64,000 nt of DNA. Origin: CAYUVA01 sp964448115 [NCBI: uncultured bacterium]. GTDB lineage: Bacteria; CAYUVA01. Location of the stretch: the NCBI GenBank assembly GCA_964448115.1, contig CAYUVA010000016.1:19791-83790 (forward strand). The letters are read 5' to 3'. Positions 8,209 to 17,080 of the stretch are shown here, piece after piece. The notes beneath the pieces were generated by a model that worked only from the letters and a program-made list of their open reading frames with translations, was not told where the DNA came from and did no database searches. Each line of letters begins with the position of its first letter. The stretch's first letter is position 1. The position numbers were made by a program, and so were the translations under genes.

Positions 8209-9015
8209 ATGGATAAAAAGGTTAAAGGCAGCAGCCGTCAACCGCTGCGCATCAAGAATGTCGAGTTCAATGCCCAGACCAGGGTCATAATCGCCGGTCC
8301 CTGCGCGGTGGAGAGCTATGAGCAATACCGCACCATCGCCCAGTTCCTGTCCTCGATTGGGGTCAGGTTCATGCGCGGCGGCGCCTTCAAGCCAAGAAGC
8401 TCACCATACAGCTTCCAGGGACTGGAGGAGAAAGGGATGGAGATAATCAAGGCGGTTGGCGACGAATTCGGCATGGCGACCGTCTCCGAGGTGCTCGATG
8501 AGCGAAGCCTGAAGGTGGCTGTAGATCATGTTGACATGCTCCAGGTAGGTGCCCGTAACATGGACAACTACTCCCTTTTGAAGATGGTCGGAGCCAGTGG
8601 CAAGCCGGTGCTTTTGAAGCGCGGTTTCATGGCAAAGATCGAGGAATTTCTGCTCGCAGCCGAGTACCTCTTCGCCCAGGGCAACGATCAGGTGGTGCTC
8701 TGTGAGCGTGGCATACGAACCTTTGAGGATATGACGCGAAATACGCTCGATCTGGCTGCTATTGCCCTGATAAAGAAACTATCCTCCAATCTTATCATCG
8801 CGGATCCGAGCCATGGAACCGGTCGAGCGGACATCATTCCCCAGATGGCAAGGGCTGCCCTGGTCGCCGGCGCAGACGGGCTTATCATAGAGGTTCACAA
8901 CAATCCGAAAAAAGCGCTTAGCGACGGGCTGCAATCGCTCGATTTCGATACCTTTGCTCGTCTCTACGAGGATCTGCATAAAACCGCTGAATTCATGGGA
9001 GTAAGGCTTTCATGA
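8209..9015 (+). CDS. aroF: 3-deoxy-7-phosphoheptulonate (DAHP) synthase, AroF/type I-beta
   Basis: A 268-residue enzyme of the short DAHP synthase class, which condenses phosphoenolpyruvate and erythrose 4-phosphate in the first step of the shikimate pathway. Family motifs are IIAGPCAVES, MRGGAFKPRSSPYSFQG, DMLQVGARNMDNY, PVLLKRGF, ERGIRTFE, ADPSHGTGR and ADGLIIEVH. It has no regulatory domain of its own. The chorismate mutase-like tail on the preceding ligase could serve that role in trans, as mutase modules do in other bacteria (inference). The start is ATG 8209 with no strong ribosome binding site, suggesting coupling to the gene before. Its stop overlaps the next start by ATGA. Confidence 0.95.
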   Translation: MDKKVKGSSRQPLRIKNVEFNAQTRVIIAGPCAVESYEQYRTIAQFLSSIGVRFMRGGAFKPRSSPYSFQGLEEKGMEIIKAVGDEFGMATVSEVLDERSLKVAVDHVDMLQVGARNMDNYSLLKMVGASGKPVLLKRGFMAKIEEFLLAAEYLFAQGNDQVVLCERGIRTFEDMTRNTLDLAAIALIKKLSSNLIIADPSHGTGRADIIPQMARAALVAGADGLIIEVHNNPKKALSDGLQSLDFDTFARLYEDLHKTAEFMGVRLS

Positions 9016-10289
9016 GCAGAGCATCCAAGGCACAAGCGGAACCGGAACCCCTGGTCGCGGTCATAAAAAGAGACCAGATCCCGCAGTTGCCCTATCAATT
9101 CGATAAAAAAAGCGTTGATATTATTAAATCGATGCTCGCCGAGACCCTCGAACTAATCGGTTTCAACGAAATCAAAGGCGCAAGTGTTATCATAAAGCCT
9201 AACCTGGTGCGCCCAGCCCTGAGAAAGCTGCCCGGCATAACTACTGACCTCAGGGTAATTATCGCTGCCTGCGAGCTATTTAAGGATATGGGTGCCAGGA
9301 CGGTCATGGTAGGCGACAATCCTGGATACGGGCTATCCTGCCGTGAGGCGCTGAATGCTGGGAACGCCGTTGAGCTTATCAAAAGGACAGGCGCCGAGGT
9401 TCGATTCTTCGATCAAGAGCCACAGGTTACAGTGGCAAATAAGGAAGCGCTTCTGTTCAAGAATATAAAGGTGGCAAAGCTTATCCTCGATGCTGATCTA
9501 CTGGTCAATCTCCCCAAGATGAAGACGCATGTACACACCCAGGTATCGCTAGGAATGAAGAACCTGCAAGGGATCTTCAGCGGAGAGCAGAGACTATTTT
9601 ATCACCGCAATGACCTTAGCCAGAAGATAGTCGATACGGTGCGGGTACGAATGCCTGACCTGAACATCATAGACGGCTTGTGGGCAATGGAAGGTCAAGC
9701 GCCTTTCTTCGGTAACCAGATAGCCGATTTCGGCACCATTGTCGCCAGCAGGGACATCCTGGCGGTTGATATCATCTCAGCCAGGCTGATGGGATTCCAT
9801 CACTCCGAGATAGCGCATATAATGCTTGCCCTGCAACAAAAGCTCACCGATGTCGATCCTGCAAAAATTCAAACTGTAGGGACTCCATTGGAACAAGTGG
9901 CTCGGCATTTTATAAGACCGGTGGTGAGCAGCCTCGGAGCCTATGAGCATATAAATGTATTCGAGGGCGGAGCATGTCTCGGATGCATGTCAGCGCTTAG
10001 GCATTCGCTTGATAAGATGAACTTCGATCAGCTATTTCCAAAGCTTGGACAGCTTAGCATATATCTTGGCAAACCGATGCTGGGAGCGACAAGCATAACT
10101 GATTGGTCAGGCGATCTATGGCTGGTTGGCAACTGTGCCTTGGAGCTTACCACCTGTCCCATCAGGGATAAGCGTGAGGTCGGCTTCGTGCCTGGATGTC
10201 CGCCGCATGTGCTCGATTTCTACAAGGCAGTGTGCCTTAAATATGGTTTGCAGTCTAAGGATCAGGAGTACGATGAAATATTCAGATAA
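9012..10289 (+). CDS. DUF362 domain protein
   Basis: A 425-residue DUF362 protein of unknown biochemical function. Residues about 60-260 carry the domain: VIIKPNLVRPA, ARTVMVGDNPGYG, LLVNLPKMKTHVHTQVSLGMKNLQGI and the conserved His/Asp-rich segment after it. Unlike the truncated gene at 1-336 it has no ferredoxin tail. Its C-terminal part has several cysteines (GGACLGCMSA, CALELTTCP, GCPPH) that might hold a metal centre. It overlaps aroF by ATGA and ends two bases before the convergent DUF4340 gene. I infer a redox or cofactor role in the locus; there is no direct evidence for it. Confidence 0.85.
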   Translation: MSRASKAQAEPEPLVAVIKRDQIPQLPYQFDKKSVDIIKSMLAETLELIGFNEIKGASVIIKPNLVRPALRKLPGITTDLRVIIAACELFKDMGARTVMVGDNPGYGLSCREALNAGNAVELIKRTGAEVRFFDQEPQVTVANKEALLFKNIKVAKLILDADLLVNLPKMKTHVHTQVSLGMKNLQGIFSGEQRLFYHRNDLSQKIVDTVRVRMPDLNIIDGLWAMEGQAPFFGNQIADFGTIVASRDILAVDIISARLMGFHHSEIAHIMLALQQKLTDVDPAKIQTVGTPLEQVARHFIRPVVSSLGAYEHINVFEGGACLGCMSALRHSLDKMNFDQLFPKLGQLSIYLGKPMLGATSITDWSGDLWLVGNCALELTTCPIRDKREVGFVPGCPPHVLDFYKAVCLKYGLQSKDQEYDEIFR

Positions 10290-10291
10290 CC

Positions 10292-12076
10292 CTAATCCTT
10301 TATTTCATCGATATTCTTTGGCATATCCTTTATTATAGTATCTTGAACCGAGGCGACCAGGTCTCTATCAGCTATCTTTACAAGAACCGTTCGGTTTTCA
10401 TGGTCATCTCCGATCAAAAGTGGACCCAACACCTTATCATCCTTGAGTCTAACAGTTATCTTGGCTCGCGGGGAATCCAATCCATACCGTGATAGATCAC
10501 CGGCAGGCTCGGAGATGATCTCTTCCATCTTCACATAATCGGTAGCCCAAATAATTTTATCCATCTTGGCTCGAGGAACCTTGAATTTCTCAGGTTCTAC
10601 AAGGTACCAGTCATCTCCCTTGCGCTCAAAGACCATATTGGTATCAGGCAGCTCTATCTCGATCGATTCCAGATCCTCCCTGGAAAAATTCATCAGCATT
10701 TTATTTCTCAAGTCGAACAGGCTCTTGTTTATGCCCTTGAAATCCTTGTTGGCAATGGAGAACACCGCATTGATATCTGAGTTGGTCGCATAGTAGGCTT
10801 CCTCGCCTCGAACCAGGTCGCCGACAAACAATTGGTGGATTTGGTCTCGAGGGAAGGTTTGCTGTACGGTCAGGGTGTACCATGGCTTATCCAGTCCATA
10901 TTTTGCAAGCCTGGGAGCATCCTCATCGATGTACTCCTTGACCTTCATCATGGAGAGGGTTGCCAACATGCTGTTTATGAAAGCATCATCTCCCTTATCC
11001 TCGAATGGTTTTGCCAGGCTCCACTTGCCCTCGTCTTCATCTTTCACAGCTTCTATGATCTCATCATTACGTTTAATTATCAGCCTGGCAACCGATTCGC
11101 GAGCAAACTTGAGCACGCTGCGCTCACGCAGGTCGATCGGCTGCTTGTTAAGATCATCGTACAAGCTTTTTCTCACCCTGAATACCTGCCTGCTTTGTCC
11201 GCGCGTGGCATAGTATTCTTCCTTAGTTTCATCATCGACCCTGTTACCGATGATAAGGGTCTTTTGGGCATTATCCTCGCCGACCAGGAATGAGACCTTA
11301 AGCTGCGGCTTATCAAGTCCATACTTTTCAAACTCCTCTGCCTTCTCCTCGATAAATGCGGTTATGCGCGAGTTATTGATGCTATTGATCAGCTTTTCTA
11401 TCTCCTTATGGTCGCCGGGTGCATTTTTAGGCTCGACAAGCTTCCAAACATCGCCGGAGGGATGCTCAATGACTATCCTCGGTTTGTCCTTTGCTTCTAT
11501 GGTTAGCCTGTTTACCTCGTACAAGTCGAGTGAAAGGATTTTCTTATCCCGCAGGTCAAAAAGCTCCTTATTCGCGGTAGTAAACAGCCTGTTCTGGGCG
11601 AGCATGACCGTGGGCTTTTCGTGCATTCTTGCATATCGGTAGGCTTTTGTCGGATTGGTGTTACCTAGCTCTATAGTTCTTGTAATCTTTCCATCATTGC
11701 TGCCCACTGTAACCCTGATTTTTGGGGGGTGAAGCCCGAAGACGACGAGATCCTTTGGCGAATCGGTAACGATCCGCTCTCGTTTAGCGGTGACCAGGGT
11801 GCTCACCAATCCATCTGCTGCCACCTCATCAGCCGGGGCAGGTATAGGCTCCACGATCCGCCATTCATCCTTATCTTTAACAAGCCTTATGGTCAGGTTC
11901 TTGTCGATATTTTCGAGTGTTATGGATCCAACCTGTTCTTTCTCAAGGTCAATGAACTTTTTCTGTTGTTCCTCGATTTCCTTTTTCTCGCTCAGGTACT
12001 TGTGTTCATAGAAGTAGAAATATGCTGCAATAAAAGATAGTATGATAAGTAGTACAGCAGTGGTCTTGAAGCTCAT
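10292..12076 (-). CDS. DUF4340 domain protein
   Basis: A 594-residue protein with one N-terminal membrane segment (about residues 5-22) and three or four successive copies of the DUF4340 unit, each with a pattern such as KYGLDKPQLKVS or RYGLDSPRAKITV followed by a strand giving the form LLIGD. DUF4340 proteins accompany Gld-type ABC transporters and are thought to sit in the periplasm, anchored to the inner membrane. It is the last gene of the four-gene transporter set read on the minus strand, one base after the GldG-like gene, which fits a partner role. Substrate unknown. Confidence 0.88.
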   Translation of the reverse strand: MSFKTTAVLLIILSFIAAYFYFYEHKYLSEKKEIEEQQKKFIDLEKEQVGSITLENIDKNLTIRLVKDKDEWRIVEPIPAPADEVAADGLVSTLVTAKRERIVTDSPKDLVVFGLHPPKIRVTVGSNDGKITRTIELGNTNPTKAYRYARMHEKPTVMLAQNRLFTTANKELFDLRDKKILSLDLYEVNRLTIEAKDKPRIVIEHPSGDVWKLVEPKNAPGDHKEIEKLINSINNSRITAFIEEKAEEFEKYGLDKPQLKVSFLVGEDNAQKTLIIGNRVDDETKEEYYATRGQSRQVFRVRKSLYDDLNKQPIDLRERSVLKFARESVARLIIKRNDEIIEAVKDEDEGKWSLAKPFEDKGDDAFINSMLATLSMMKVKEYIDEDAPRLAKYGLDKPWYTLTVQQTFPRDQIHQLFVGDLVRGEEAYYATNSDINAVFSIANKDFKGINKSLFDLRNKMLMNFSREDLESIEIELPDTNMVFERKGDDWYLVEPEKFKVPRAKMDKIIWATDYVKMEEIISEPAGDLSRYGLDSPRAKITVRLKDDKVLGPLLIGDDHENRTVLVKIADRDLVASVQDTIIKDMPKNIDEIKD

Positions 12077-12077
12077 A

Positions 12078-13610
12078 TCACCTGCCCCTTCTTCGAGATA
12101 CGATTATTGTTATCCCTACAAATACGATAAACGCTGGTATCAGGATCAATGGTATCCAGAATGCCACGGACGCTTGCCCCCTGGATAATATCAATGGTTG
12201 GTTCCTGACATCCTTCGGCTTTATGGCGATCAGGTCTTCTTCCTCTGCCAAGAAGTTAACCGTATTCAAGAATAGGTTCAGGTTTCCTTGGCTTGCCAGC
12301 CATGAATTGGTTATGAAATCGGAGTCTCCGAAGGCTGCAATTCTGCCCTTGGTATCTTTATCTACCGATATGGTAGTTATGGCGGCGATCGATATCGGTC
12401 CGCTAACATCTATACCCTCGTCGAACTGGGCTATGCCCTCATTCATCAGTGTATCGATATTTGTCTCCGCCCAACTGCTTGGTCCGCTAAAAGCCAGCTC
12501 TTCAACCGTAATCGTACTTTCATCCAGGTCAGGATCTGCCGTAATGGATCTCACCATGGGGAACACCGATGCGAGGTTGAACTTCCTGGTTATCTCATGT
12601 TCAGCATAGGTAGTTATCACCGGGACGGTCGGGCTGGTGCCGAACAGCCTGGAAAGCCTATCCACCACGATATCCTTTCCAATATTTACCCCAAAACCTC
12701 TCAGCATCCCCTGATAACTCGTATTGATATCGGGATCGACCATGAGCAAGAATCGTCCCCCTTTACCGATGTATTCCTCTATTAGATCGATTTCCTTTGG
12801 AAAAACATCGGTTATAGGACCGGCTTCGATAAGGACAGCGCAATCTTGGGGCACCGTTTCTTCCCTGAATAGCTCGATCTCTTTTATTTCGTAGTTATTA
12901 TCCTGGATATGTTGCTTCAGGGCGCTGATCCCGTTTTCCTCCTGGTCATCAAAGCTTTTTTCTCCATGTCCTTTCATGAAATATACCACCTTTTTAACCC
13001 CGCGAGTGATCTTGACCAGTGCATTGGTGATCGACTCCTCATCGTAGGTGGTTATCTTCTCGGTATTATCACCACAGGTAAAAAACAAAGTACCATACTC
13101 GGTTATTCTGGCAGCCTCTGCTTCTTCGGGTCGTTCATCTGGATCAATGAACTCAAAATGAAACTTAGGCGACACTGCACGATAGTTAAAGAGCAATTCT
13201 TCGACCTGGGCACGATCAGGGCTTGTTTTTCTGAAGAAACATTTAATATTGACATCATCCTTGAGATTTTCGAGCACCTTTATGCTCTGCGGTGATAAAG
13301 AGTGAAGTTTAGCCTCGGTAAGATCCCACTTAAGATTATGACGGGCAACGATGGTATTGACCAGCACAAGGATAGCCAATACAGCAACCACCATTAAGAT
13401 GGTATTAGTGCCGTACTTCGTGGTTCTTTTTGCAAGGAATCTACGCAGGGCTGATGGGTTGCTAAATACCCATATCAAATCGAGAACCGCCCCGATAATG
13501 ACCAGGATGGCCGGAACATTAGCCATGGAACCGGTAATGGCTGCAAATATCAGCCCAACGAAGATCGCTATAAGTCCGACTATTCCGCATGTATTGAGTA
13601 TGACTTTCAT
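12078..13610 (-). CDS. GldG-like ABC-transporter auxiliary protein
   Basis: A 510-residue protein with two or three N-terminal membrane segments, a large periplasmic region and one C-terminal membrane segment (SVAFWIPLILIPAFIVFVGITIIV). The middle part matches the GldG/ABC-type auxiliary family: LHSLSPQSIKVLENLKDDV, YFMKGHGEKS, LIEAGP and GGRFLLMVDPD. It sits between the ABC permease and the DUF4340 gene with gaps of three and one bases, so all four are one operon. In Bacteroidetes the GldA-F-G transporter supports gliding; here motility is not implied, and homologues occur widely in non-gliding bacteria. Confidence 0.88.
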   Translation of the reverse strand: MKVILNTCGIVGLIAIFVGLIFAAITGSMANVPAILVIIGAVLDLIWVFSNPSALRRFLAKRTTKYGTNTILMVVAVLAILVLVNTIVARHNLKWDLTEAKLHSLSPQSIKVLENLKDDVNIKCFFRKTSPDRAQVEELLFNYRAVSPKFHFEFIDPDERPEEAEAARITEYGTLFFTCGDNTEKITTYDEESITNALVKITRGVKKVVYFMKGHGEKSFDDQEENGISALKQHIQDNNYEIKEIELFREETVPQDCAVLIEAGPITDVFPKEIDLIEEYIGKGGRFLLMVDPDINTSYQGMLRGFGVNIGKDIVVDRLSRLFGTSPTVPVITTYAEHEITRKFNLASVFPMVRSITADPDLDESTITVEELAFSGPSSWAETNIDTLMNEGIAQFDEGIDVSGPISIAAITTISVDKDTKGRIAAFGDSDFITNSWLASQGNLNLFLNTVNFLAEEEDLIAIKPKDVRNQPLILSRGQASVAFWIPLILIPAFIVFVGITIIVSRRRGR

Positions 13611-13613
13611 CTC

Positions 13614-14390
13614 CTAGCCCCTCCATTTCTTTGTTTCAAGGGATCGCAGGGTAAGAAACAGGAAAAACACTATAAAGCTAAGATAGTAGATCAAATCATT
13701 TATCTGAATTACTCCCTTGGTGAAGCTGTCAATATGCTCCATCAGTGATAGATTGCTTAGCAGTTCGCCAATGCTTCCCTCGGCAATGATCTTTGTCCAA
13801 CCGATGATCCAAAAAAGCAACAGTGCCCCGAAACTTAATAGCGCGGCTACTATCTGATTCTCGGTCAGGGTTGATAGGAACATACCTAGCGATATGAAGG
13901 CTAAACCGAGCAGAATCAAGCCGAGATAGCCGCTCGCTAAGGGCAATATCTCAAGCTCCGAGTATGACTCAACGATAATTGGCTGGATCAGGTTGATAGA
14001 TAGCATAACAAGAAATACCAGCCCGGCAGCCATGAACTTTCCCATGACCACCTCGCCATCTTTCACAGGGTAGGTCAATACCAGTTCGATGGTGCCGCTC
14101 TTTTTCTCCTCGGAGAAGAGCCTCATGGTTATTAGTGGCATCATAAGCAGCATCACCACTGCAATGTTATGGAATAATGGAACGAACACCTGCTGGTTCA
14201 GATTCATGGTGAACTGCTGATACTGCTGAAAGCGGATCGCCTGCATGGACAGCTTGGTGTAGTGCATAAGGATGGTATAGAAGAAGAATCCGCTTATGAT
14301 AGCAAAGATAGTGAACACCGAGTAGGCTATGGGAGATATGAAATAAGATTTAAGCTCCCGCTTCATTACATAATATGTTCTTTTCATCAT
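13614..14390 (-). CDS. ABC-2 type transporter permease (GldF-like)
   Basis: A 258-residue membrane protein with six predicted transmembrane segments, beginning with a cytoplasmic start (RTYYVMKRELKSYFISPIAY) typical of ABC-2/GldF permeases. The conserved MRLFSEEKKSGTIELVLTYPV segment between the second and third helices is the usual interface with the ATPase. Its start overlaps the end of the ATPase gene by four bases. It forms the membrane channel of the transporter encoded with the ATPase (14387-15334), GldG-like and DUF4340 genes. Confidence 0.9.
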   Translation of the reverse strand: MMKRTYYVMKRELKSYFISPIAYSVFTIFAIISGFFFYTILMHYTKLSMQAIRFQQYQQFTMNLNQQVFVPLFHNIAVVMLLMMPLITMRLFSEEKKSGTIELVLTYPVKDGEVVMGKFMAAGLVFLVMLSINLIQPIIVESYSELEILPLASGYLGLILLGLAFISLGMFLSTLTENQIVAALLSFGALLLFWIIGWTKIIAEGSIGELLSNLSLMEHIDSFTKGVIQINDLIYYLSFIVFFLFLTLRSLETKKWRG

Positions 14391-15334
14391 GCAGCCCCCA
14401 TTTCTTCCTTGACCAGGCGAACGAAGATATCCTCGAGCGTCATCTCCACTGAGCGAAGCTCCAACAATCCCCAGCCATTGGAGATGATCGCCGCAACGAT
14501 CTCCTTGCGCAGGTCTTTTTCAACCTCGGTCTTTACATAGTACTCGAAGATCCTATCCTTTAGTCTCTCGGTTTGGTTAGCCTCCACCACTCCAGGAATT
14601 GCCTTGATAGCAGCTATAACCTTCTCAGGAGCTCCCTCTACCTGGAGCTTAAGTTCATTTGCCTGCTTGAGCTTAGCGTTCAGGTTGGCTAGGGTATCCT
14701 CTACCACGATATGCCCCTTGTTGATAATAACAACCCGCTCGCACAACATACTCACTTCAGGGAGAATATGTGAACAGAGAATTATTGTTCTATCATGTGC
14801 CAGCTCGCGTATCAGGTTGCGTATCTCGATTATCTGACTGGGGTCCAACCCGATAGTAGGCTCATCCAAAATAAGCACCTCCGGATCTCCAATCATAGCC
14901 TGCGCCAGCCCGACTCGCTGCTTGAAGCCCCTTGATAGATTGCCGATTATTCGATGCTTTACATCGTTGATATCTACCAGGCTCATTATCCGCTTAAGGT
15001 GCTTGTCCCGCTCTTTCTTTGGCACGCCTTTTATCTCGGCTACGAAGCGCAAAAACGACTCCACGAGCATCTCGTTGTACATGGAGATATTCTCCGGCAT
15101 ATACCCCACCCTTTTTCTCACTTGCAAGGACTGGGTGAATACATCATAACCGGCTACCGATGCGGTACCTGAGGTCGCTGGCATATAGCAGGTCAAGATA
15201 CGCATGGTGGTCGATTTGCCGGCTCCATTTGGACCTAAAAAACCGAGAATATCGCCCTTTTGCACATCGAAGCTGATATCCTCAATCCCTTTAATAAGAC
15301 CATAATACTTGGTCAGATTTCTTACCTCTATCAT
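14387..15334 (-). CDS. ABC transporter ATP-binding protein (GldA-like)
   Basis: A 315-residue ABC ATPase. Motifs are Walker A GPNGAGKST, Q-loop region GYMPENISMYNEM, signature LSRGFKQRVGLAQAMIG, Walker B EVLILDEPTIGLDP and the switch histidine in LCSHILPE. The C-terminal extension after residue 215 (the QVEGAPEKVIAAIKAIPG segment) is typical of ABC-2 exporters of the GldA/NatA kind. It is the first gene of the minus-strand transporter operon. A GGTGGGAG sequence precedes the ATG. Transported substrate is not evident. Confidence 0.94.
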   Translation of the reverse strand: MIEVRNLTKYYGLIKGIEDISFDVQKGDILGFLGPNGAGKSTTMRILTCYMPATSGTASVAGYDVFTQSLQVRKRVGYMPENISMYNEMLVESFLRFVAEIKGVPKKERDKHLKRIMSLVDINDVKHRIIGNLSRGFKQRVGLAQAMIGDPEVLILDEPTIGLDPSQIIEIRNLIRELAHDRTIILCSHILPEVSMLCERVVIINKGHIVVEDTLANLNAKLKQANELKLQVEGAPEKVIAAIKAIPGVVEANQTERLKDRIFEYYVKTEVEKDLRKEIVAAIISNGWGLLELRSVEMTLEDIFVRLVKEEMGAA

Positions 15335-15381
15335 CTTGGATTCACTCCCACCTGATTGTTAAGGCAGCGATCATAACTATT

Positions 15382-16920
15382 TCACTTTTCATTCTCAAGA
15401 TTAACTACCATGTAAAGATTATTTTCCCCTCTTCTTATATAAAATAGTGCGCTATCCTTGGCTTTTTTGATAGCATCATAGTAGTCCTCGATATTCTTAA
15501 TCTTCCATGAATCTATCTCCAGGATGATATCACCCTTTTGTAATCCTGCTTTTTCAGCCGGGCTTCCTGGTTCAACCGCGGTGATGATGATCCCCTTGAA
15601 GTCAGGCTCCAATCCAAAACGCTCTGCGAGTTCCGGTGTAAGTTCCTGCAAGTTGAAGCCCAAGTCTTGTTCGTAGGAAGGATATTCATTCCACGCTTGA
15701 GAAGTATCGAGCCTCCTAGGTCTCTTACCTAGTTTAAGGCTTATTACCTTTTCCTTTCCGGCTCGAATGACCCTGATTTCAACCTTTTTGCCCACCTCTG
15801 TTCGGGCGACCATTCGGGTAAGATGATTGTGATCTTTCACTTTATTTCCATCGAATTCGATGATTATATCACCATGTTTAATGCCTGCCTTGCCAGCCGG
15901 ACCATCTTTAAGCACCTGGCTGACCAGGGCGCCTTGATTATTTTCAAGACCAAATTTTTCTGCGATCTGTTTGGTAACCTCTTGGATCATGACTCCAAGA
16001 TATCCCCTCTCTACCGTACCTTTCTCCTTTAACTGGTGAAGGACATCCTTAGCCATGTTTATAGGAATGGCAAATCCAATGCCGATGTTACCGTAATGTT
16101 GGCTGAAGATGGCGGTATTTATGCCAATGACCTCACCCCTGATATTAACTAGCGGACCTCCAGAGTTGCCCGGATTGATTGCAGCGTCGGTCTGGATGAA
16201 GTTATCATACTGCCCGATGCCGATCTGCCTTTCCTTTGCGCTAACTACACCTACAGTTACGGTATGCCCTAGACCAAACGGTGCACCGATAGCCATCACC
16301 CACTCCCCGACCTTTAGCTCATCCGAGTTACCAAGGATTGCCGGAGGAATATCTTCTTCAGGTTCGATCTTGATTAAGGCGATATCATAGGTAGGATCCG
16401 TACCCACTATCTTGGCATTGTAATCGCTCTTGTCATAAAGCGAAACCTTGATCTCATCAGCCTTTTCGACAACATGATTATTGGTCAGAATGAATCCCTC
16501 TGAATCAATAATGAATCCAGAACCCAGGTTCCTTACCCTCTCTTCACCGCCAGGGGGATAGAAGAATCTGTCCCAGAAGTCCCTGAAATCCCTACCAAAG
16601 AATTCCTCAAAGGGCATGTTGAACTCGAACTCGAATTGCCTTCTTTGTCGTGGATTGAACTTGATTATTTTGGTTGTGCTTATATTGACCACCGAGTATT
16701 TAAGTTTATCCGCTATATCTCTGAATGTGTTAAAGGTGAATGGCTGATCTGCTAGGTCATCCTTCTGGGGAAGCGGAGTAGGTTCCTTATCCGAAGAAAA
16801 CCATCCGGCGTATGCTGGAAAATTAACAACCAGCATCACTAGGAGCATTGCCAAGACTGCGCATGCAAAATAGCTAGCTGACTTACCTTCTGATCTGTTA
16901 AGCTTAGTTGAGCTTTGCAT
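15382..16920 (-). CDS. Periplasmic serine protease of the HtrA/DegP family
   Basis: A 512-residue Do-type protease: signal peptide (residues about 17-38, ending PAYAG), trypsin-like domain and two PDZ domains (about 285-380 and 405-500). The catalytic triad is visible as H149 (TNNHVV), D179 (TYDIALIKI) and S253 (NPGNSGGP). HtrA proteases degrade or refold damaged envelope proteins. A linker unusually rich in Phe, Arg and Glu (residues 86-125) sits before the catalytic domain, where Q-linker/LA loops lie in DegP. The gene is transcribed away from 17081-19183. An AGGAG lies ten bases before the ATG. I give no symbol because DegP, DegQ and MucD cannot be separated by eye. Confidence 0.94.
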   Translation of the reverse strand: MQSSTKLNRSEGKSASYFACAVLAMLLVMLVVNFPAYAGWFSSDKEPTPLPQKDDLADQPFTFNTFRDIADKLKYSVVNISTTKIIKFNPRQRRQFEFEFNMPFEEFFGRDFRDFWDRFFYPPGGEERVRNLGSGFIIDSEGFILTNNHVVEKADEIKVSLYDKSDYNAKIVGTDPTYDIALIKIEPEEDIPPAILGNSDELKVGEWVMAIGAPFGLGHTVTVGVVSAKERQIGIGQYDNFIQTDAAINPGNSGGPLVNIRGEVIGINTAIFSQHYGNIGIGFAIPINMAKDVLHQLKEKGTVERGYLGVMIQEVTKQIAEKFGLENNQGALVSQVLKDGPAGKAGIKHGDIIIEFDGNKVKDHNHLTRMVARTEVGKKVEIRVIRAGKEKVISLKLGKRPRRLDTSQAWNEYPSYEQDLGFNLQELTPELAERFGLEPDFKGIIITAVEPGSPAEKAGLQKGDIILEIDSWKIKNIEDYYDAIKKAKDSALFYIRRGENNLYMVVNLENEK

Positions 16921-17080
16921 GTCTTATTTTTCTCCTTTTTAATTTTTCTAATTTTCAGGACTTTAGAACTAATACCCGGTGATAAAGTTCCATCAACACT
17001 AAAAAATACAGGTATGAAATATCGATGATTTGAGGATAAAATGATATTATCGGCTTGCTTCCATAGCGTATCAGGCTAGT

